Below, piece after piece: positions 35,443 to 43,297 of a stretch of DNA of 64,000 bases. Numbering within the stretch: the first letter of the stretch is position 1; every line of letters starts with the position of its first letter. Position numbers and translations under genes: made by a program. Source of the stretch: Nonomuraea turkmeniaca (lineage in GTDB: Bacteria > Actinomycetota > Actinomycetes > Streptosporangiales > Streptosporangiaceae); NCBI RefSeq assembly GCF_005889735.1, contig NZ_VCKY01000029.1, forward strand, positions 1 to 64,000, given 5' to 3'. The notes under the pieces were generated by a model. That model was not told the DNA's origin and made no database searches. It worked only from the letters and a program-made list of their open reading frames with translations.

Positions 35443-36720
35443 ATGCACGAGTCCTCGGGTCGGCTACCCATGCCCGAACCCGCTTCCACCACTGCCGCGG
35501 GCCACGTCCGTCATGCCCGCATGCCGTCGGCCGCTGCGGCGGCCGACGTGCCCCTTCCCGAGGGGTTGGCTCGGGCGGCGTCGCGCGCCCTGTGGCTGCG
35601 CGTCGTCGCCGCACACCCGGACGCCGGCGTTCGCCGCGGCGACTGGCGGCGAGGCCTTGACGCTGTCGTGTGGCAGCTCGCCACCCGCACCACCCGCACC
35701 ATGCTGACCGTGCCCGCCAAGGGTGCTACGTGGGCGATCATGGCCGCGGATGGGTGCGTGTCCCGGGCTGTGCTTGCCGACCGCATCTCCTGGCTGATCG
35801 CCCGCGGCCTGCTCGTGCGGGCCGTCGCCGGGTCGACGCCCCGCTACCGACGTGGCACCCGCCAGGGCCTCGACGACGACGGCCTCGGCAACCTGGCTGC
35901 CCAGTACATCCTCACCGTGCCTGAGGACCTCCTGCAGGAGATGGCCGACGACCTCGACCACTCCCCCGCTCTCGTCCCCGCCGACGCCGACGACATCGAT
36001 GCGGAGGTGCCGTGGCCTGTTGAAGTGCTGCCTGTGGATCAAACTTGGACCCCCTCACCCACACCTGCTGATGTAGGAGATGAGACTCCCCGTAGCGCGG
36101 GCGCGCGCGAGCGGCCTGTTGCCGCGTCACCGGTGTCGGCGTGGCCGGCCGTCGTTACGCCGCACACCAAGGCCGACATGCTCGCCGCGTGCGAGCGGCT
36201 GCGGGCCGACGATCCGTTGCTCGCCCAGCTGACCGCCCGACACCTGCGCAGCCTGCTGCGGGCCGCGTTCATCTCCGGTGCCACCGTCAGCGACGTTCGG
36301 TACGCCATCAATCACCGCGTCGACGGGACGCAGCACCCGTACACCGACAGGCCGCGATGGCTGCCGGCCTGGCTGCGGTCCCGGCTGGCCCACTGGGTTA
36401 ACGCGGATGGGGAGCCGGTCGCGCCCTGGCCGTCGCAAGCGCGTGCCCAGGCGGTGGCGCGTGACCGGGCAGAGCAGCAACGTCGGCGCGCTGACCGTGC
36501 CCACGCTGTAGCCGCGTGCGGCGACCCTGTACGGGGCGCTGCACGCGCCCGCCAATTGCTCGCCGAAGCAACTGGCCGGACAGGCCCGCAGCCTGGCGTC
36601 ATCAAGCCTGTCGAGGAGGTAGCCGGACGCCGGCGGCGCGTAACGCCTTGGCGCGGTGGGCCAGCATCTCGCCTCGCCGATAGCGAACCTTCTCCTGCGA
36701 CAGCCATCTGCCGAGGGTGA
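35443..36720 (+). CDS. Replication-associated helix-turn-helix protein (hypothetical)
   Basis: About 425 residues. Residues about 35-130 look like a winged helix (GATWAIMAADGCVSRAVLADRISWLIARGLLVRAV). A Pro/Asp-rich linker follows, and then a second helical segment (about 240-320: DPLLAQLTARHLRSLLRAAFISGATVSDVRYAIN). Such proteins follow Rep genes in actinomycete elements, but I do not recognise a named family. ATG 35443 has an AGG five bases upstream; 35413 and 35470 are alternatives. The 3' end overlaps the convergent helicase gene by 119 bases; the last 40 residues are basic and low-complexity. Confidence 0.65.
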   Translation: MHESSGRLPMPEPASTTAAGHVRHARMPSAAAAADVPLPEGLARAASRALWLRVVAAHPDAGVRRGDWRRGLDAVVWQLATRTTRTMLTVPAKGATWAIMAADGCVSRAVLADRISWLIARGLLVRAVAGSTPRYRRGTRQGLDDDGLGNLAAQYILTVPEDLLQEMADDLDHSPALVPADADDIDAEVPWPVEVLPVDQTWTPSPTPADVGDETPRSAGARERPVAASPVSAWPAVVTPHTKADMLAACERLRADDPLLAQLTARHLRSLLRAAFISGATVSDVRYAINHRVDGTQHPYTDRPRWLPAWLRSRLAHWVNADGEPVAPWPSQARAQAVARDRAEQQRRRADRAHAVAACGDPVRGAARARQLLAEATGRTGPQPGVIKPVEEVAGRRRRVTPWRGGPASRLADSEPSPATAICRG

Positions 36721-38932
36721 GCTCATCGGGAGGCGGAGTGACGTACTTCTGCGGCACGTCGACGTTGCCGTTGTGCGCGCGCTTGTAGACGTACAGCGCG
36801 GCCAGATAGCGGTTGAAGCGGTACTCCAGAGCGTCCCAGATGAAGCCGCGTTTCTCGAGTTCCTTGATCTCTTCCTCGGTCAGGGTGCCTGCCCGCCAGC
36901 GCCGTCGCACGCCGGCGACCTTCCGGCCCAGCTTGCGAGGGTCAGGTCCGGGGGTGACATAGTCCTGAGGGATGTCGAGGTCGCCATGCGTCTTGCGGTA
37001 GGCGTCGAGGTCGGCGAGGAATTGCGTACGCTCCGCGTCCAGGACGTGCCAGACCATGCCCATGGCGGTGAGCTGGCTGGCGAAGTCGGAATCGAGAGTT
37101 CCTGCTTGGTAACGAGTTCGGATGCCGCTGATGACAGAGCCGAGCGGGTACGGAGGATCGTCGCCGGTGACGTAGCTCCTGGCGACGAGCAGGTCGCCGT
37201 GCGCTTTCCTGTAGATGCGGCACTCGGAGATGATGCGCTGCCGGTTATGGTCGCGAAGGTCCCACACCATGTCGAGGGCGTCCATGCGGGCGACCCACTG
37301 AGCTGAAAGGCTGCCGTCCTTCTTGTAGGTGCGCAGGTGATGCAGCCAGCCGCCCAGCAGCAGACCCGAGGGCGCCGTCCAGTCCTCCGGCACGAGCAGA
37401 TCGCCGAACTGGGCGCGGTACGCTTCGGCGGCGCCGTAGAGCTCCTCCCACGAGTGAGTGCTGGCGCGGACCGTCTGAACGGCGATCGCGCTGGCGAAAC
37501 CAGACGGGACGGGCACGCCGGCGATGCGAATCCAATCGGGTAGTTCCGCGATGTCGGCGAAACCCGGATCGGTGCCGAGCTGCCGACGCAGCGCGCCGAG
37601 GTGGGCGGCGAGGCTGTCGTCGTGCGCGGCCAGCGCGCGGACGACCTGCCACACCGGCGCGTACGCCGAGCTACTGAGGGCGGTTTCCGGGTCTTCGCCC
37701 GGGCCGAGGATGACCGGAACGATGACGGAGGCCGTCTTGGGGCCGGGCTGGTCACCGCGGCGCAGGGCCCGGCCGATGGCCTGGATGGTGTCGATGGGTG
37801 AGGTGCGGCTGTCGATGAACGCCACCGCGTCGACGGCGGGCACGTCGATGCCTTCGCCGAGCACGCGAGCGTTGCCGATGACGACCAGGCCGTCGTCATC
37901 GGAGCGCAGACGGTCGAGGATCGCGCGGCGCTGAGCGAGCGGCTGGCCGCCGTGGACGTGCCCCGTCCACAGGCTCGTCGGCCGTTCGCCAGGTTCGAGC
38001 AGGGTGGCGGCGTGACGCAGGGTCGCAGCGAACCATTCGGCGTTGCGTACGCGGTTGTGGAAGGTGATCATGCGGTGGATGCCGTACTGCTGGGCGGCGC
38101 GAAGCACGGCAATCTGGGTGGCGAGCATGGCGGCTGAAAGCGCCGAGCGGCCGCTTTGGTAGAACTCCGCAGGCTGTGGGGAACGGGCTGCGGCGCGGAG
38201 GTGTTCGTTGGTCACCATGGGCACCACGGTTTGGTACCGGGCCAGCAGGCCCTGGTCCCGGGCTGCGGAGAAGCTGAGCCGATGCGCGATCTCGCCGAAG
38301 ACCTTCGTATCGTCCATGCTGGCGACGTCATCGCCGCCGCTCAGGATCACCTTCGGGGTGGCGGTCAGGTACAGACGCCGATCGGCCGGCAGATGCGCGT
38401 TGCTGTGAACGGTCGTCCACGCCTTGCTGACGTGGCCGACACTGCGGTGCGCCTCGTCGATGATGATCAGGTCCCACATCGGCAGGCCGTGCTCGTGCGC
38501 GGCGGCGATCACTGGCAGGCTGTGGTAGGTGCTGGCCACGGTCACCCTGCCCGGCCCGGCGGCGATGCTGGCGAGTTGACCGGCGTCGGACGTGACCGCG
38601 GCCTGGTGCTCGTGGAGTTCGCCCTCGTACTCATCCAGGACCTTCTGATCCGAGCAGACGGCGATCACCCTGCCCAGCGCCTGGTCGCCGAGCAGCGCCC
38701 GCCACTCGCGAATGGTCTGGGTGAGCAACTCCAGGAATGGCGCCACGATCAAGACCCGGCCACTGCCGGCGCGATGCAGAAGCCTGCTGCTGGTGGCCGC
38801 GCCTATGCGGGTTTTTCCAGTTCCGCAGGCCATGACCGTGGTTGCGCGCTCGGCGTTGCCGAGCGCGGCGATTGTCGCCTCGACCGCCTGGTGCTGATGC
38901 GGCCATAGTTCGTAACTCCGCTGGTCGCTCAT
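36602..38932 (-). CDS. DEAD/DEAH-box superfamily 2 helicase with HA repeats (second)
   Basis: A 776-residue protein of the same architecture as the one at 10149-12566. Walker A is GTGKT at 37-41, the DEAH box is near 159-162, the TATP motif is present, and motif VI is QAIGRALR. The C-terminal part carries HA-type repeats such as YGAAEAYRAQFGDLLVPEDW and YRKTHGDLDIPQDYVTP. ATG 38932 is chosen by similarity to the first helicase; the frame extends to 39136 without a better start. It follows a methyltransferase gene with a 231-base gap and overlaps the replication-associated gene tail to tail. Confidence 0.86.
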   Translation of the reverse strand: MSDQRSYELWPHQHQAVEATIAALGNAERATTVMACGTGKTRIGAATSSRLLHRAGSGRVLIVAPFLELLTQTIREWRALLGDQALGRVIAVCSDQKVLDEYEGELHEHQAAVTSDAGQLASIAAGPGRVTVASTYHSLPVIAAAHEHGLPMWDLIIIDEAHRSVGHVSKAWTTVHSNAHLPADRRLYLTATPKVILSGGDDVASMDDTKVFGEIAHRLSFSAARDQGLLARYQTVVPMVTNEHLRAAARSPQPAEFYQSGRSALSAAMLATQIAVLRAAQQYGIHRMITFHNRVRNAEWFAATLRHAATLLEPGERPTSLWTGHVHGGQPLAQRRAILDRLRSDDDGLVVIGNARVLGEGIDVPAVDAVAFIDSRTSPIDTIQAIGRALRRGDQPGPKTASVIVPVILGPGEDPETALSSSAYAPVWQVVRALAAHDDSLAAHLGALRRQLGTDPGFADIAELPDWIRIAGVPVPSGFASAIAVQTVRASTHSWEELYGAAEAYRAQFGDLLVPEDWTAPSGLLLGGWLHHLRTYKKDGSLSAQWVARMDALDMVWDLRDHNRQRIISECRIYRKAHGDLLVARSYVTGDDPPYPLGSVISGIRTRYQAGTLDSDFASQLTAMGMVWHVLDAERTQFLADLDAYRKTHGDLDIPQDYVTPGPDPRKLGRKVAGVRRRWRAGTLTEEEIKELEKRGFIWDALEYRFNRYLAALYVYKRAHNGNVDVPQKYVTPPPDELTLGRWLSQEKVRYRRGEMLAHRAKALRAAGVRLPPRQA

Positions 38933-39121
38933 GTACGGGGTTTCATGCTTTCTGCGTCGAAGGGATGCAGCACGTGAAGGTCGTCCGGCAAGTGCCCAGA
39001 CGTGATCGCGCAGCAGTGGAGGGCGGCCGGGCATGAAACGTGGCAGCGGGTGGAATGGAGACGCCGTTCGCGATGACGGGGCGGTGGCGCCCATCAAGAC
39101 AATCGCTGCCCGCGATTGCTG

Positions 39122-39157
39122 AACTGTCCAGTGCACCAGCGGGCGCGCTGGACAGTT
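39122..39157 (-). terminator. Terminator hairpin behind the methyltransferase gene
   Basis: A perfect 10-bp inverted repeat, AACTGTCCAG at 39122-39131 and CTGGACAGTT at 39148-39157, with a 16-base loop, starting 7 bases after the stop of the minus-strand methyltransferase. It would separate that gene from the downstream helicase gene. Confidence 0.6.
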
Positions 39158-39163
39158 GAGGGG

Positions 39164-40240
39164 TCATGCCGCAGGCTGGGCGATCATGAGCGTTTGATCG
39201 GCAGGCAGAGCCTCGGTGGCGATGATGTCGAGCCCCGCCAACCGCATCAGCTCCTGGTACTGCTCCAGGGTTCTTTCTTGTCCATCGGCGAACAAGGTCA
39301 TCATGCGGACGTCGAGGTCGATGGCGCTGGTGCAGACGCCAGGCTTGGGCAGCAGCGTCTCGATGCACCACAAGCGAGCCAGCGGCCCTGCTTTCCTCAG
39401 AGCGTCCCCAACGTGAGCCAGGAGCAGACGGCTGTCGGTGTCGTCATGGTTATGTAAGACCAACGGGAGGATGATCACATCAGCGGGCGGGCAGAGGTCG
39501 CTGAACATGTCGGCGTAGGCGACCTGTACGGGGTCGGCCACCTCTTGTTCAGCGTGATGGTGTTCGGCTTGCTCGGCGACGCGGGACCGTTCGACCAGGA
39601 TCCCCTTGAGGTGCGGATGAGCGCGCAGAATCGTATCGAGTACGTTCCTGGCCCCGCCGCCGGCCACGGCCAGAGTGCGCACGCTGCTGTAGTCGCGGTC
39701 GGCCAAGGCGTCAGCAACGGCGCGGCTCTGGCCGTTCATGAACATGTCGAACAGCGTCGCCAACTGCCGATCGCGGGTCAGGAGCGCGTGCGGGGCGACG
39801 TGGTCCCTCAAGATCGCAGGGTGTCCGATGCAGATTGTCTCGGGCAGCCGCTCGCCAGCCTCCTGCCACAGCGGCGCCATCGTCACACCGACTTCCGCCC
39901 ACATCGAGCCTTCCCCAGGCAGCAGCACCTGGCCCATCGCGGTCAATCCGTAGCGTCCTGCGGCGTCCCTGTCCACGAGGCCGTAGGCATGCATCGCGTA
40001 CAGGAACCTGCGCATCTTCGACCGGTCGGCTTCGCAAACGGCTGCTACGTCGTCGCTGGCCCGGGGGCCGTCCTTGAGAATCAGAGGGATGCCCAGGGTG
40101 ACGAACGCCCACAGTGCTTTCAACCGGACGTCGCCACCGACGGTCATCGCTCGGAGCGCCTGATACGGACTCGCCACAGGCCGATCGGCGCACGAGCCGG
40201 CAGCGAAAAGCTTGGTCAGATCATGATGGTCGGTGGTCAC
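39164..40240 (-). CDS. Methyltransferase-like protein (Methyltransf_2 family) with altered SAM motif
   Basis: A 358-residue protein, normal length for the family: a winged-helix dimerisation region (about 25-110) and a Rossmann domain. Motif I reads AVAGGGARNVLDTIL near 188-202, keeping the glycines but without the usual acidic or polar start, so catalysis is possible but not certain. HNHDDTDSRLLL near 270 occupies the catalytic-His region. It shares its plan with the proteins encoded at 18026 and 25188 and, like their operons, lies downstream of a GTTCA promoter module (about 410 bases upstream). Confidence 0.82.
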   Translation of the reverse strand: MTTDHHDLTKLFAAGSCADRPVASPYQALRAMTVGGDVRLKALWAFVTLGIPLILKDGPRASDDVAAVCEADRSKMRRFLYAMHAYGLVDRDAAGRYGLTAMGQVLLPGEGSMWAEVGVTMAPLWQEAGERLPETICIGHPAILRDHVAPHALLTRDRQLATLFDMFMNGQSRAVADALADRDYSSVRTLAVAGGGARNVLDTILRAHPHLKGILVERSRVAEQAEHHHAEQEVADPVQVAYADMFSDLCPPADVIILPLVLHNHDDTDSRLLLAHVGDALRKAGPLARLWCIETLLPKPGVCTSAIDLDVRMMTLFADGQERTLEQYQELMRLAGLDIIATEALPADQTLMIAQPAA

Positions 40241-40533
40241 GCAGTGGCTCCAGGAGACGAGGAGGAAGTGGACGGATGTGAGCTGGGCCTACCAGGTCAG
40301 ATCGGTGGCGCCGACCTGCTCCGCCGGGTTCCCGTCAGGCACGCGTTGGGACAACTCAGAAGGTGGCCGCCCCCCGCTTACGCCCACGCCGCCCCACGCC
40401 TGGACGGGTGGAGCCCAGCGTCCGCTTGCCGAACGGTGCTGCCGCTCCACGGGCGGTGGCCGGCGGCGTGGCCATCTGGTACAGCTTCTGGCCCATCCCA
40501 GCGCACCACACGCTGACCGCGGGAGGAGATCGA

Positions 40534-40573
40534 GCAGGAGTAATCCGGAGAAATGAGTGGCAATATCTCCTGC
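40534..40573 (-). promoter_or_regulatory. Conserved leader element, second copy
   Basis: On the minus strand: AGGAGATATTGCC, then TTTCTCC and ATTACTCCTGC. It matches the element at 22345-22387 in order and spacing below promoter module 3. Probably part of the 5' leader of the methyltransferase mRNA. Confidence 0.4.
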
Positions 40574-40652
40574 CTCGCGGTGTCGCCTCTCACGGCCGCC
40601 AGCGTTTCACGCGCCGTCGACGGCGCTCCGTTCCTCGGCGAGCGGCGGTTCA

Positions 40653-40711
40653 TGACCTCCTACCTAAGCCCGGTCAGCACCGCCGCAACAGTGTTCAAAA
40701 GGGGTTCACTT
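40653..40711 (-). promoter_or_regulatory. Promoter/operator module 3 with two GTTCA boxes
   Basis: One GTTCAAAAGGGGTTCA unit starts at 40693, with CTACCTAAGC at 40660-40669, exactly 33 bp away as in modules 1 and 2. On the minus strand TTAGGT is followed by AGGAGG and ATG 40653. It lies between the methyltransferase at 39164 (minus) and the nucleotide cassette (plus). The second unit present in modules 1 and 2 is missing. The rest of 40241-41085 holds no supported gene. Confidence 0.55.
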
Positions 40712-41085
40712 CCTCGGACCAGCGACAGGAACCCACCCATCACGCCTGACCCGTCGCGAATCCACTGAAGTGCACCAGGCTCCGAGTGCCACCCTTATCC
40801 GGGCCAGTGGGTGCCTGCGAACCAAGGCATCGAGCGCTCCCTCGGCACGGTCACAGCCCCTCCCAGCGTCTGGCAGCCCAGCCTGGCACGAAGGAGGGCA
40901 AAGCCGCAGCTAAGAGTCGGCGCGCGACCCCACGGGCGTGGCCAACGGGAGTAGCCAGAGGAGGAGTTTCTGCGGCGCATCCGGACGAGCCAAACACGCC
41001 AGAGCGGGGAAGACCTACCTGTGAGCGAGGACCAAGAGCAGGCGAGCCCACGCCCCGCGCGGGCACGCTGACGATCGGAGTGCAC

Positions 41086-42630
41086 ATGAGCACGACATCG
41101 CGCACCACGCTGCTGATCTTGGACTGCTACACCGTCGAGCCCTCCGGACTGGGGGTTCCGCCGTACCTGTCCACCTACGCCCGAGCCGCGTACGGCGCGC
41201 TACGCACCGCGCAACCGCGTGCCCGGGTCGCCTACCTGACCATCGACGACGTCCGCTGGTGCCTCAACGGCGGCCGGCCCTACGAGCAGCCCCCGTTGTC
41301 CGACCGGCTCACCTACTCGGCCACCACCAACCGCGAGGACGCCCTGCGCTTACTCGGCGACGCCGCCCTCACCGTGGTGATCGCCGGGGACGCCGTCCCG
41401 TCGGTGCACCTTCAGGCCCAGAACGGCTCGGTCGAGGAGATCGCACGGGCCCTCGCCTGTACCCGCGGCCGTCGCGTCCTGCTCGGCCCGCTGGCCTCCT
41501 ACGCGCTGGCCGACCCCGCGGGCTACGGCGGACTGTTCGACGCCGTCCACACCCACACGCTCACCTCAGCCGACCTCACCTCGGGGACCCGGCAAGCCGC
41601 GCCGTACGAGCGGCTGGCCGCCGACCGGGTTGATTACCGCGACCTGATCGACCAGTTGCGGTGGACGCCGGTCGCCGAGATCGAGCTGTATCGGGGCTGC
41701 ACCCGCCGCCGGTTCTGCGACTTCTGCAACGAGCCGGTCAAAGCCCCCACGGTGGACTTCCGGCCGGTCGAGGACGTTCTGGCGGAAGTCGCCATCCTGC
41801 ACGCCGCCGGAGTCCGGCACTTCAGACTCGGGCAGCAGACCTGCTTCTTCTCCTACATGAACCGCGACGCCGGGGCGATCGAGAAGCTGCTCGCCGGCAT
41901 CCGGGAGGCGGCCGCCCCCGACCTGGTGACGCTGCACATCGACAACGCCGACCCGCTCGCGGTGGCCTCGCCGTCAGGGGCGAAAATCGCCCGGCTGGTC
42001 GCGTCGTACTGCACCGAGGGCAACTGCGCGCCGATGGGCATCGAGTCCTTCGACGTGGAGGTCATCAAGCGCAACACCCTCACCTGCACCCCGGACATCC
42101 TCTTCCGCGCGGTCGAGCACGTGAACCAGGCAGGCGCCCACGTCGGCCCCGGCGGGCTGAGCGTCCTGCTGCCCGGCCTGAACCTGATCTACGGCCTGCC
42201 CGGCGAGACCCACCGCACCCACTACGAGAACCTCGCCGGGCTGGCCCGCATCCTCGACGCCGGGCTGCTGTGCCACCGCATCAACGTCCGGCAGGTCCGC
42301 GCCTACCCCGGCACGCCGCTCGCCGCGATCCAGGCACAGGAGCCGCTGCCCTCGGCCGAGCACTTCACAAGCTGGAAGGCGGACATCGACCACATCTTCG
42401 ACCAGCCGATGAAGCAGCGCGTCTACCCCACCGGACGAAAGATCACCGACCTGCACTCCTTCTTCGTCACCAACCGCGGCACCTGGCACCGGCGGCTCGG
42501 CTCCTACCCCATCCAGGTTGTGGAACGCGACACCGCCCGCCCGCTCTACGACAGCGCCGACATGACGATCACCGGCCACGCCCCCCGCTACGTCTACGGA
42601 GAACGAAATGGCTCTCCAGCAGGCGCCTGA
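41086..42630 (+). CDS. Radical SAM enzyme with Cx5CxxC cluster motif
   Basis: A 514-residue protein. The iron-sulfur motif is Cys205-x5-Cys211-x2-Cys214 in RGCTRRRFCDFCNEP, longer than the usual Cx3CxxC; similar spacing occurs in some B12-domain-like radical SAM families. The N-terminal 190 residues form a possible Rossmann-like domain (LLILDCYTVEPSGLG...). Radical SAM core features follow: FRLGQQTCFFSYM, MGIESFDVEVIKRN and LNLIYGLPGET. It presumably performs a radical modification of a base, sugar or amino acid. GGAG lies 6 bases before ATG 41086. First gene of a seven-gene cassette; it overlaps the next start by 23 bases. Confidence 0.87.
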   Translation: MSTTSRTTLLILDCYTVEPSGLGVPPYLSTYARAAYGALRTAQPRARVAYLTIDDVRWCLNGGRPYEQPPLSDRLTYSATTNREDALRLLGDAALTVVIAGDAVPSVHLQAQNGSVEEIARALACTRGRRVLLGPLASYALADPAGYGGLFDAVHTHTLTSADLTSGTRQAAPYERLAADRVDYRDLIDQLRWTPVAEIELYRGCTRRRFCDFCNEPVKAPTVDFRPVEDVLAEVAILHAAGVRHFRLGQQTCFFSYMNRDAGAIEKLLAGIREAAAPDLVTLHIDNADPLAVASPSGAKIARLVASYCTEGNCAPMGIESFDVEVIKRNTLTCTPDILFRAVEHVNQAGAHVGPGGLSVLLPGLNLIYGLPGETHRTHYENLAGLARILDAGLLCHRINVRQVRAYPGTPLAAIQAQEPLPSAEHFTSWKADIDHIFDQPMKQRVYPTGRKITDLHSFFVTNRGTWHRRLGSYPIQVVERDTARPLYDSADMTITGHAPRYVYGERNGSPAGA

Positions 42631-43297
42631 CCACCACCGCCCCTCGCCGCACGTCGGCGTGCTGGTGCCGTGGGCCAACACCGTGGTGGAGGCCGAACTG
42701 CCGCAGTGGAGCCGTGGCCTGACGGTATGGCACTACGCCCGGCTGGTCCCCGCCTGCGGCGGCACGGCCCTCGATGACGACTTCCTATCCGGGCTGATCG
42801 AGGCGGTACCGCAGGCGCTCCACCAGCTCTCCCGGCTCCCGCTGCACCGGGTGTACCTGGCCTGCACATCGGCGACCTTCACCCGCCCAGGCCACTTCGC
42901 CGACGTCACGGCCGCATCGCCGGTGCTCGTGGTGAGCGCGTTCGAGGCGATCGTCGCGCAGCTTCGCGGGTACGGCGCCCGGAAGGTCGCTTTGGTCACG
43001 CCGTACCCGGACGAGGTCACCAAGGCCGAGGCCGTCCGGTTCGCCGAGCGAGGCATCGCCGTCACCGGCTCGGCGAGCCTCGGCCTCGCCGACGGCTACG
43101 CGGACGTCACCCTCACGCAGCAGGTGGCGCTGTCGGACCAGCTGGGTAAGGAAGCGATGCGGCAGGCGGACGCCATCGTCTTGTCGTGTACCGGCTGGCC
43201 CACCCGAGCCGCCATCAAGGTCCTGCGGCGCCGGCTGGGACGGATGGTGATCTCCTCCAACGCCGCCATCGCCCTCCACGCCCAGGAGCACCCGTGA
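42608..43297 (+). CDS. Asp/Glu racemase / maleate isomerase / arylmalonate decarboxylase-like protein
   Basis: A 229-residue protein of the Asp/Glu racemase superfamily. VPWANTVVEAELP near 20-32 matches the maleate-isomerase/AMDase opening, and the two catalytic cysteines are both present: Cys86 (ACTSATF) and Cys194 (LSCTGWPT). It could racemise, isomerise or decarboxylate a carboxylated precursor. It starts inside the radical SAM gene, and its stop overlaps the next GTG (GTGA). Confidence 0.83.
   Translation: MALQQAPDHHRPSPHVGVLVPWANTVVEAELPQWSRGLTVWHYARLVPACGGTALDDDFLSGLIEAVPQALHQLSRLPLHRVYLACTSATFTRPGHFADVTAASPVLVVSAFEAIVAQLRGYGARKVALVTPYPDEVTKAEAVRFAERGIAVTGSASLGLADGYADVTLTQQVALSDQLGKEAMRQADAIVLSCTGWPTRAAIKVLRRRLGRMVISSNAAIALHAQEHP

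Noticed and set aside
40716-41085. Possible riboswitch before the radical SAM gene (GGCAAAGCC and nearby stems)
   Set aside because: The conserved parts of cobalamin, c-di-GMP and c-di-AMP riboswitches could not be completed by eye; it remains an unassigned 5' leader.
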